Source: Sulfuritalea sp. (GTDB lineage Bacteria > Pseudomonadota > Gammaproteobacteria > Burkholderiales > Rhodocyclaceae). From it: 37,112 nt of DNA. The stretch lies in assembly GCA_016710465.1 (NCBI GenBank), contig JADJVS010000018.1, positions 1 to 37,112 of the forward strand, read 5' to 3'. Made by a program: the position numbers and the translations under genes. Below are positions 8,202 through 14,445 of the stretch, piece by piece (position 1 is the stretch's first letter; every line of letters begins with the position of its first letter). A model generated the notes under the pieces. It did not search any database. It worked only from the letters and a program-made list of their open reading frames with translations, and was not told the DNA's origin.

Positions 8202-9047
8202 CCTGCGCCCTGACCGGCGTGCTGACCGACCCGCAGCAGCACCCGGTGCCGGTAACGCCGCAGCAGATGGCCGTCTCGGCGCGCGAGGCCTTCAATGCCG
8301 GCGCCAGCATCATGCATGTGCATCTGCGCCAGCAGGTTCCGGGCAAGGGCCACCTGCCGTCCTGGGACCCGGAAGTCGCCGCCACCATCGTGGACGCCAT
8401 CCGCGCCGCCTGCCCCGGCGTCATCATCAACCTCACCACCGGCGTCATCGGCCCCGACATTTCTGGCCCCGCCGCCTGCATCCGCCGCGTCAAGCCCGAG
8501 ATCGCCGGCCTGCAACGCCGGCACGCTGAACTACCTGAAGCTGAAGGACGACGGACGCTGGGCCTGGCCGCCGATGGTGTTCGACAACCCGGTGGAGAAG
8601 GTGCAGGCCTTTCTCGATGTGATGCATGAGACCGGCACGCAACCGGAATTCGAATGCTTCGATGTCGGCATCGTGCGCTCGGTCGCCATGTATCGCAAAG
8701 CGGGCATGGCGAATCACGCCGAATACAACTTCGTCATGGGCGTGGCCTCGGGCATGCCGGTCGATGCCGACCTCCTGGCCTTGCTGCTGCGCTGGATCGA
8801 ACCGGGTTCGCATTGGCAGACCACGCTGATCGGCCGCGCCGAAATCTGGCCACTTCACCAGCGCACGGCGGAACTCGGCGGCATGCTGCGCACGGGCCTC
8901 GAAGATAGCTTCTACCTGCCCGATGGCAGCCGCGCGGGCGGCAACGGCGCGCTGATCGAGGCGCTCGCGCAATGCGCGCGCCGCGCCGGGCGCGAGCTCG
9001 CCAGCCCGGTCGAGGCCAGGGGCATGCTGGGTCTGACGGCCGCTTGA
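8174..9047 (+). CDS. BKACE / 3-keto-5-aminohexanoate cleavage family protein (frameshift)
   Basis: Family members (DUF849) are zinc enzymes that condense a beta-keto acid with acetyl-CoA and release acetoacetate plus a new acyl-CoA. The start MPAHDKAILTCALTGVLTDP, the zinc pair in IMHVHLR, INLTTGV, the FECFDVG strand and the late LRTGLEDSFY motif are all present. The frame breaks near 8506-8510: the first frame reads PEIAGLQRRH, while the next frame continues ACNAGTLNYLKLKDD. Removing one base in the GCCGGCC stretch restores the usual PEIAACNAGTLNY and gives a 290-residue protein of family length. An assembly error is likelier than a recent pseudogene. Its ATG lies 28 bp inside the alpha gene, so it is the last gene of the operon. 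The substrate is not known; in this cluster it may process the keto acid released downstream of carboxylation. Confidence 0.8.
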
Positions 9048-9112
9048 GAAGTTGCTCGCGGATTGGCGAAGCGGGCCATGGGGCCGGTTCGGAGTCGACG
9101 CGCGGGCCAGCC

Positions 9113-9658
9113 TTATTCGTAGCGCACTTCGATGATGTCCAGCTCGCGCAAGCCCCCCGGGCTGTCGAAGCGCACCCTATCGCCTTCGCGCGCCTTAAGC
9201 AGGGCGCGCGCCAGCGGTGAGATCCAACTGATCATGCCCTGGCTGGCATTGGCCTCGTCGATGCCGACGATCTGGTAGGTGGCTTCGTTACCGTCCGGGT
9301 CGCACACCGTCACCGTGGCGGCGAAAAATACCTGATCGACATTCCGCTGTTCCGCCGGATCAACGACCACCGCGGTTTCCAGGCGCTTGGTCAGGAAGCG
9401 GATGCGCCGGTCGATTTCCCGCAGTCGTTTCTTGCCGTAGATGTAGTCGCCGTTTTCCGAGCGGTCGCCGTTGCCGGCCGCCCAGGACACGACCTGGACG
9501 ATGGCCGGGCGCTCGACCTTGACCAGATGCTCGAATTCGGCGCGAATCTGCGCGTGACCGCGCTTGGTCATGTAGTTGCGCGTGCCGGCGGGAAGCTGGG
9601 CGTCGGGCGCTTCGTCCTCGTCGGCGTCCTCGGACTCTTTGACAAAAGCCTTGTTCAT
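9113..9658 (-). CDS. greB: transcription elongation factor GreB
   Basis: Rescues backtracked RNA polymerase by stimulating transcript cleavage through the secondary channel. From the ATG at 9658 the product has 181 residues. An acidic N-terminal extension (SEDADEDEAPDA) precedes the coiled-coil domain, which carries GDRSENGDYIYGKKRLREID, with the acidic tip residues D and E of the Gre family, and RRIRFLTKRLE, typical of GreB. The C-terminal FKBP-like domain includes YQIVGIDEANASQGMISWIS and SPLARALLKAREGD. The frame is open 19 codons further upstream, but that part is not GreB-like and reaches past the start of the divergent MFS gene. No strong ribosome binding site is visible. Confidence 0.93.
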   Translation of the reverse strand: MNKAFVKESEDADEDEAPDAQLPAGTRNYMTKRGHAQIRAEFEHLVKVERPAIVQVVSWAAGNGDRSENGDYIYGKKRLREIDRRIRFLTKRLETAVVVDPAEQRNVDQVFFAATVTVCDPDGNEATYQIVGIDEANASQGMISWISPLARALLKAREGDRVRFDSPGGLRELDIIEVRYE

Positions 9659-9704
9659 GTCATGGAATTCGTGAAAGAGCGCAGATGTTAGCATCGGCTT
9701 CACC

Positions 9705-10922
9705 ATGACCGTCACCGCCCCCAGCCCTCGGCGCTCCGTCGCCGCCGTCCTTGCCTTCGCCGCGCTGATCGTCTGCGTGGCGATGGGTATTCGTCATACC
9801 TTCGGCCTGTTCCTGACGCCGATGAGCATGGAGCACCAGTGGAACCGCGAGGTGTTCTCCTTCGCGCTGGCCTTGCAGAACCTGATGTGGGGCGCGACCC
9901 AGCCCTTCGCCGGCTTCCTCGCCGACCGTTACGGCGCGCGCCGCGTGCTGTGGGGCGCCAGCGCCATGTATGCGCTGGGCCTGCTGGGCATGGCCTACGC
10001 CAGCACCGGCACCGGGCTGGCCGCCAGCGCCGGCCTCTTGATCGGCGCCGCGCAAAGCGGCTGCACCTACAGCGTGGTCTTCGCCGCACTCGGCGCCCTG
10101 GTGCCGGAGTCGCGCCGCGCCTGGTCCATGGGTGTGGTCGCCGCGGCCGGCTCCTTCGGCCAGTTCCTGATGATCCCGGTGGCATCGCAACTGATCGGCG
10201 GCATGGGCTGGTTCGGCACGCTGCTGATTTTCTCCGCCGCGGCGCTGCTGATCATGCCGCTGGGCAGCGCGCTGACGCAGGGCCTTGCGGCGATGGCCGC
10301 CACGCGCGGCCAGACCGGCGGCGAGGCGCTGCGCGAAGCCATGCGCGAGAAGGGCTACCTGCTGCTCAACATCGGCTATTTCGTCTGCGGCTTCCAGGTG
10401 GTGTTCATCGGCGTGCATTTCCCCACCTACCTGCTCGACAAGGGCCTCGGCCCGGAGGTGGGCATGACCTCGCTGGCGCTGATCGGCCTGTTCAACGTCT
10501 TCGGCAGCTACAGTGCCGGGCAGTTGGGCAACCGCTACCCGAAGCGCCACCTGCTGGCGGCGATCTATTTCTCGCGCAGCGTGGCGATCTCGCTTTTCCT
10601 CTGGCTGCCGCTGACGCCGCTCACCGCCTATGTCTTCGCCGCCACCATGGGCCTGCTCTGGCTGTCCACGGTGCCGCTGACCAATGCCATCGTCGCCCAG
10701 GTGTTCGGCGTGCGCTTCCTCGGCATGCTTTCCGGGCTGGTGTTCTTCAGCCACCAGGTCGGCAGCTTCCTCGGCGTCTGGCTGGGCGGCAAGCTGTTCG
10801 ACGCCACCGGCTCCTACAACACCATCTGGGGCATCTGCATCCTGCTCGGCGTGGTCGCGGCGGTTTGCCATTTCCCGATCGACGAACGCAAGCTCGACGC
10901 CCGCCAGCCGGCCCCCGCCTGA
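9705..10922 (+). CDS. MFS transporter, monocarboxylate/oxalate-formate-like
   Basis: A 405-residue inner-membrane protein with about 12 hydrophobic segments in two halves separated by a cytoplasmic stretch (GLAAMAATRGQTGGEALREA). The N-terminal AMGIRHTFGLFLTPM and the loop 2-3 motif GFLADRYGARRVL are typical of MFS proteins close to the oxalate/formate and monocarboxylate carriers. QVFGVRFLGMLSGLVFFSHQ, in the C-terminal half, is also characteristic. The substrate cannot be read from the sequence; a carboxylic acid is plausible. It diverges from greB with only 46 bp between starts, so the two probably share a control region. The ATG at 9705 is followed by TVTAPSPRRS before the first helix. 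Confidence 0.85.
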   Translation: MTVTAPSPRRSVAAVLAFAALIVCVAMGIRHTFGLFLTPMSMEHQWNREVFSFALALQNLMWGATQPFAGFLADRYGARRVLWGASAMYALGLLGMAYASTGTGLAASAGLLIGAAQSGCTYSVVFAALGALVPESRRAWSMGVVAAAGSFGQFLMIPVASQLIGGMGWFGTLLIFSAAALLIMPLGSALTQGLAAMAATRGQTGGEALREAMREKGYLLLNIGYFVCGFQVVFIGVHFPTYLLDKGLGPEVGMTSLALIGLFNVFGSYSAGQLGNRYPKRHLLAAIYFSRSVAISLFLWLPLTPLTAYVFAATMGLLWLSTVPLTNAIVAQVFGVRFLGMLSGLVFFSHQVGSFLGVWLGGKLFDATGSYNTIWGICILLGVVAAVCHFPIDERKLDARQPAPA

Positions 10923-10949
10923 GCTTCAAGGTTGGCCCGGCAATGGCTG

Positions 10950-11013
10950 ATTTGACGGCCGTTTCCGGCCTTTCTCCGCATCCTCGGGCGCTTGCCGCGC
11001 GGCGCCGTCAAAT
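10950..11013. repeat. 10-bp inverted repeat enclosing an intergenic structure
   Basis: ATTTGACGGC (10950-10959) and GCCGTCAAAT (11004-11013) are perfect inverted repeats, 44 bases apart, between the MFS gene and the fliT-like gene. A smaller hairpin, GGCCG-TTTC-CGGCC at 10957-10970 followed by TTTCT, overlaps the left arm and could be a weak terminator for the MFS gene. The two structures compete for the same bases. Confidence 0.5.
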
Positions 11014-11076
11014 AGGCCGAAGAACCCCTTCCAGCTTGCGAAAACGGCGGTCTCGCGGACCGCTAGGATAAGCGCC

Positions 11077-11421
11077 ATGTCACGCCAGGTCGAAATCTAC
11101 GAAGAAATGAGCCGTATCTCATCGGTCATGGTCGAAGCCGCGCGCGCCGGCGACTGGCTGCGGTTGATCGAGCTGGAATCCGGAGTTGCCCGGCTGCGCG
11201 ACGCGCTGATGACCCTGCCCGCCGAAACCGGCGCGCCGGTCGCCGATCTGGACCGGCGTCGACGATTGATCGAACGCATCCTCGACGATGATGCCGAGAT
11301 CCGCCGCCACACCGAGCCCTGGATGGAACACGTACGCCACTTGCTCGGCGACAACCGGCGCCTGCGCGAAATGCAACGCGCCTACGCCGCGGCCACCAGC
11401 CCACCTGGCGAAGCCGCCTGA
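11077..11421 (+). CDS. FliT-like flagellar protein
   Basis: A small 114-residue, almost entirely helical protein. The N-terminal IYEEMSRISSVMVEAARAGD and WLRLIELE segments, a central LDRRRRLIERILDDDAEIRR helix and the C-terminal WMEHVRHLL match the pattern of FliT export chaperones, which bind the filament cap protein FliD and in enterobacteria also bind FlhDC. The family is poorly conserved, so the call rests on pattern and context: flhDC lies 1.9 kb away. No fliS or fliD is present in the window. A -10-like TAGGAT at 11064-11069 is only 7 bases before the ATG, so the message might be nearly leaderless. The stop is one base away from the convergent protease gene's stop. Confidence 0.6.
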   Translation: MSRQVEIYEEMSRISSVMVEAARAGDWLRLIELESGVARLRDALMTLPAETGAPVADLDRRRRLIERILDDDAEIRRHTEPWMEHVRHLLGDNRRLREMQRAYAAATSPPGEAA

Positions 11422-11422
11422 A

Positions 11423-12226
11423 TCAACGCGCGGTCGAACTCGTCCGTGCCTGCTGGTAAAGCGGCATCACTTCGGGCAGGTGCTTTTCGATTTCCTTGAT
11501 GCGGTTGTTGCCCGCCGGATGGGTGGAAAGAAATTCCAGCGGCGCTTTTGAATTGGCCGCCGTCATCTTCTGCCATAGCGTGACGCCCGCGCGCGGATCG
11601 AAACCGGCGCGCGCCGCGAGATCCAGCCCGACCACGTCGGCTTCCGATTCGTCGTCGCGCGAGAACTTCAGCGACAGCAGGTTGCCGCCGAGCTGGAAGG
11701 CGCCCGCGTAACGTCCGCCGCCGACCAGCTCGCCGAGCAGGTTGGCGCCCAATTGGGTGATCTGGCTCTTGGCCACGCGCTCGCGGGCGTGCTCGCGCAG
11801 GGCGTGGGCGATCTCATGGCCCATCACCATCGCCACTTCGTCGTCGGTGAGCTTGAGCGTGTCGAGGATACCGGTATAGAAGGCGATCTTGCCCCCGGGC
11901 ATGCAAAAGGCATTGATCTGCTTCGAGCCGATCAGGTTGACTTCCCACTTCCATTGCGCGGCGCGCGGATGGAATCGGCCGACGTAGGGGATCATGCGCG
12001 CGGCGATGGCGCGCAGGCGCCTGACCTGCGGATGATCGTCCGGCCCCAGGGCCTGCTTCGATGCCGCCTGGCGCTTGAGTTGTTCGTATTCCTGCGCCGC
12101 CTGCTTTTCCAGCGCGCCGGCCGGCACCAGGTTGCGCACCGCCGAGGGCTTGCCGACGTCGACGCCTTCCGCCGCCGTCGCGGGTAGCGACAGGACCAGC
12201 AGCAAGGCGGCGAGCAGCGCACGCAT
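11423..12226 (-). CDS. secreted M48-family metalloprotease
   Basis: A 267-residue periplasmic zinc protease. The ATG at 12226 begins MRALLAALLLVLSLPATAAE, a clean Sec signal peptide with an Ala-rich cleavage site. The catalytic motif HEIAH lies in VMGHEIAHALREHARERVAK, and the third zinc ligand is in DDESEADVVGLDLAARAGFDP. INAFCMPGGKIAFYTGIL and FLSTHPAGNNRIKEIEKHLP are typical of the family, which includes BepA/LoiP proteases that handle outer-membrane protein quality. The frame is open 19 codons upstream into the rdgC gene, but the signal peptide fixes the start. It begins 4 bp after the rdgC stop, so the two are probably cotranscribed. Confidence 0.88.
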   Translation of the reverse strand: MRALLAALLLVLSLPATAAEGVDVGKPSAVRNLVPAGALEKQAAQEYEQLKRQAASKQALGPDDHPQVRRLRAIAARMIPYVGRFHPRAAQWKWEVNLIGSKQINAFCMPGGKIAFYTGILDTLKLTDDEVAMVMGHEIAHALREHARERVAKSQITQLGANLLGELVGGGRYAGAFQLGGNLLSLKFSRDDESEADVVGLDLAARAGFDPRAGVTLWQKMTAANSKAPLEFLSTHPAGNNRIKEIEKHLPEVMPLYQQARTSSTAR

Positions 12227-12230
12227 GAGC

Positions 12231-13130
12231 CTACTCGCCCTCGCCGCCCAAGGCCTCGACGAGGTGGGCCAGCAACTGCGCAAGCTCGCCGGACATCAGC
12301 GTGAAATTGGCGGCGAACAGGTCGTCGGCGTTTTCCGCCTGGCGTTCGGCATCTTCCTTGATGATGTCGAGGAAGCTGACTTTCTTGACCTGCATCTGCT
12401 CGGTAAGGACGAAGGAGACCCGGTCATTCCAGGTCAGCGCCAGGCGCGTGGCCGACTTGCCATTGGCGATATGGTTGCGCACTTCCTCGCTGTCGAGGCT
12501 GTGGCGCACATAGCGCACCGCCGGGCGTTCGTCGGCCGCCGCCTGCAACTCGCAATCGCGGTCGATGCTGAAGCGGCCCGGGGCTTCACCGGCGGCCAGC
12601 CATTGCGTCATCGCCGTGGCCGGCGCCACCTGGGTCTTGACCAGGGTCAGCGGCAGTTCGCCGAGCGAGAGCTTGAGCTGCTCCATGACCTCGTCGGCAC
12701 GCGCCGGCGACGAGGCATCGACCAGCAGCCAGCGATTCACCGGATCGATCCAGACGTAGGTCAGCCCGCGCTTGACGAAGGCGCGCGGCAGCAGTTCGGT
12801 TTCGACCTGGTCGGTAATTTCGCGGCGCTGCTTGCGTCCGGGCTTGTAACCCTGCGCCGCCTCGATCTGTTCGAGCTTGGCCTGGGCATACTGGCGCACC
12901 ACCGAGGCCGGCAGCAGCTTTTGTTCGACGCCGAGCGCGATCAGTTGCTGACGGGCGACGCTGAATACCAGCTCGCCTTCCTCGCCGCGTGGCGGCACCC
13001 AGCCGCGCGCCGTGCGGTCGGCGGCGCCGCAGCCCTGGAAGATGCCGGTCTGCAGGGCCTGGGCAAGCGCTTCGGTGGTGTAGGCCCAGTCAGAACCCAG
13101 GCGAAAGATCTGGAGATTGCGAAACCACAT
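12231..13130 (-). CDS. rdgC: recombination-associated protein RdgC
   Basis: A 299-residue protein of normal family length; RdgC forms a ring around double-stranded DNA and modulates RecA-dependent recombination. Starting at the ATG at 13130 gives MWFRNLQIFRLGSDW, the conserved RdgC N-terminus. The motifs GWVPPRGE, LLPASVVRQY, PGRKQRREITDQVETELLPRAF (split as PGRKQRREITDQ and VETELLPRAF), LLVDASSPARADEVMEQL and LALTWNDRVSFVLTEQMQVK all fit. Twenty-eight further upstream codons are open but not RdgC-like. No good ribosome binding site precedes the ATG: the bases just upstream on the coding strand read TCCTCCCC. Confidence 0.95.
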   Translation of the reverse strand: MWFRNLQIFRLGSDWAYTTEALAQALQTGIFQGCGAADRTARGWVPPRGEEGELVFSVARQQLIALGVEQKLLPASVVRQYAQAKLEQIEAAQGYKPGRKQRREITDQVETELLPRAFVKRGLTYVWIDPVNRWLLVDASSPARADEVMEQLKLSLGELPLTLVKTQVAPATAMTQWLAAGEAPGRFSIDRDCELQAAADERPAVRYVRHSLDSEEVRNHIANGKSATRLALTWNDRVSFVLTEQMQVKKVSFLDIIKEDAERQAENADDLFAANFTLMSGELAQLLAHLVEALGGEGE

Positions 13131-13188
13131 GGGGAGGAATCCGGATTGAGCAAACCCGGATTCTAATCGTCGCCGACATTTGCCCAGA

Positions 13189-13210
13189 AGTCGGCGCCGG
13201 CGACACGGCG
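13189..13210 (+). repeat. dispersed 22-bp motif, copy 5 (intergenic, beside terminator)
   Basis: Reads AGTCGGCGC, CGGCGAC, ACGGCG: a perfect match to the consensus. It lies in non-coding DNA two bases from the T-run of the flhDC terminator and 58 bp upstream of the rdgC start. Confidence 0.8.
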
Positions 13211-13212
13211 AC

Positions 13213-13250
13213 AAAAAGGCGCTCCGGGCGGGAAACCGCCGGGAGCGCCT
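13213..13250 (-). terminator. rho-independent terminator of flhDC
   Basis: On the minus strand a GC-rich hairpin with 15-bp arms, one mismatch and a TTTC loop (GAAA on the plus strand) ends in TTTTT (plus-strand A-run 13213-13217). Its arms are AGGCGCTCC (13217-13225) and GGAGCGCCT (13242-13250) with GC-rich inner pairs. It sits 20 bp beyond the flhC stop, so it ends the flhDC transcript. Confidence 0.85.
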
Positions 13251-13270
13251 AACGGATCAGGCCGAAAGCC

Positions 13271-13825
13271 TCAGGCTTCGGCGAGCGCCGCGCTGGCGGC
13301 GGCTTCGGCCGCGCGCCGCGTCTTGCCGGCGCGTGCCGGCATGTGGCACAGGCCGCAGACATAGCCCTTGACAGGATCGTAGGCGTGGGCGACAAAATCG
13401 CCGCCGCATTCGCGACAACTGGCCATCTGCAGCATGTTGGCGTCAAAGAAGCGCACCATGGTCCAGGCCCGCGTCAGCGAGAGCACCGTCTCCATGCCGC
13501 CGCGCTTGATCTGGTCGAGATACATGCGGTAGGCCTTGATGATCAGCTCCAGGCCGGCGAGCTGGGTGTGCGACTTGAGGAAGCGGTAGTAGGCCATGAA
13601 CAGCGAGGCATGGATGTTCGGCTGCCAGGTCATGAACCAGTCGGTCGAGAAGGGCAGCATGCCCTTGGGCGGCGACTCGTGGCGGACCTCCTTGTAGAGC
13701 TTGAGCAGGCGCTCGCGCGAGAGGTTTGTCTCCGCCTCCAGCAATTGCAGGCGGGCGCCGAGTTCGATGAGTTCGATGGCGAGGCCGATGTCCTTGGCCT
13801 CGATGATTACGGATTTATTGCGCAT
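13271..13825 (-). CDS. flhC: flagellar transcriptional activator FlhC
   Basis: With FlhD it forms the D4C2 complex that activates class II flagellar promoters. The product has 184 residues; N-terminal helices start RNKSVIIEAKDIGLAIELI. The zinc cluster consists of Cys137 and Cys140 (CREC) and Cys157 and Cys160 (CGLC), the same numbering I recall for E. coli FlhC. WQPNIHASLFMAYYR and LDQIKRGGMETVLSLTRAW are also family segments. An Ala-rich tail (RRAAEAAASAALAEA) ends the protein. The gene lies 48 bp downstream of flhD and just before a strong terminator, so flhDC forms a two-gene operon. Confidence 0.96.
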   Translation of the reverse strand: MRNKSVIIEAKDIGLAIELIELGARLQLLEAETNLSRERLLKLYKEVRHESPPKGMLPFSTDWFMTWQPNIHASLFMAYYRFLKSHTQLAGLELIIKAYRMYLDQIKRGGMETVLSLTRAWTMVRFFDANMLQMASCRECGGDFVAHAYDPVKGYVCGLCHMPARAGKTRRAAEAAASAALAEA

Positions 13826-13873
13826 GGCTACCCCCGTCGTCAGACGTTGCTTGTTGGATTGACGGCCCGAAAA

Positions 13874-14191
13874 TCAGGCCAGCGTGGCGACAGGGCGACC
13901 GGCGGCGAGGATAGCCGCATGCAGGTGGCCGACGCCGCGATCGCGCTCGTGGTTGGCGAGCAGGTCAAGCAACAGGGTGTCGTCGAAACGGAAGTTGCAC
14001 AGCAGCATGTCGGAGCTGGCCATCTTGAGGACTTGCCCCGGGGTGAGGCGGGCCAGCACGTCGGCAATCTCCTCGCTGATGCCGAGGCGGAAAATGGCGG
14101 CTTCGCGATCCGAGCGCACCATGTTCTGAGCCAGCATCAGGTATGAGAGATTGACTTCCTTTATGTCGTTGTAGGTGTCGGTCGATTTCAT
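13874..14191 (-). CDS. flhD: flagellar transcriptional activator FlhD
   Basis: Partner of FlhC in the flagellar master regulator. The product has 105 residues, a normal length, with VNLSYLMLAQNMVRSDREAA, FRLGISEEIADVLARLTPGQ and VLKMASSDMLLCNFRFDD, all typical of FlhD. AAGGAG (plus-strand 14198-14203) lies 6 bases before the ATG at 14191, a strong ribosome binding site. The Cys in the DMLLCNFRF segment matches the position of Cys65 in the E. coli protein. The gene is preceded by an AT-rich control region unlike the GC-rich surroundings. Confidence 0.96.
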   Translation of the reverse strand: MKSTDTYNDIKEVNLSYLMLAQNMVRSDREAAIFRLGISEEIADVLARLTPGQVLKMASSDMLLCNFRFDDTLLLDLLANHERDRGVGHLHAAILAAGRPVATLA

Positions 14192-14372
14192 CTTTCACTC
14201 CTTGAGATCGCCGTTCGAATCCGGACTGGAGCCCGAATCCCGGCAGATGCATGATCACACGGGTGATGACAAGAAAGAAATCAAGGGAAAAACCAATCTA
14301 TTGTAAGAATTAGATACGCCAACCTTGTAAGAAAAAACATTACAAAATTGATTTATCGGTATGATTTTTAAA
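14192..14372 (-). promoter_or_regulatory. AT-rich upstream control region of flhDC
   Basis: The part from about 14265 to 14372 is strikingly AT-rich. TTGTAAGAA occurs twice in the same orientation (14301-14309 and 14325-14333). The second copy forms a dyad with TTACAA: TTGTAA (14325-14330), 9 bases, TTACAA (14340-14345). On the minus strand TACAAT (14300-14305 complement) could be a -10 box, but I see no convincing -35. These look like binding sites for a dimeric regulator of flhDC; which one is unknown. Confidence 0.5.
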
Positions 14373-14444
14373 GCGGAAATTCGAATTTTCCGCCCCATGA
14401 ACCGGCACCGGCCGGCCGCGCCATCGTGGCGCAAGCCTTGCGCC
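14373..14444 (-). terminator. candidate terminator hairpins after the HDOD-GGDEF gene
   Basis: Immediately after the stop of the GGDEF gene (minus strand) is GGCGCAAG-C-CTTGCGCC (14428-14444). Further on is a hairpin with arms GCGGAAA/TTTCCGC (14373-14379 and 14387-14393) followed on the minus strand by TTTAAAAA. Neither has a good T-run, so termination is plausible but weakly supported. Confidence 0.3.
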
Positions 14445-14445
14445 G

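Noticed and set aside
8174..9047. BKACE gene considered as two separate genes.
   Set aside because: The two frames join exactly at a conserved segment (ACNAGTLNYLK) after a one-base correction, giving a normal full-length protein.
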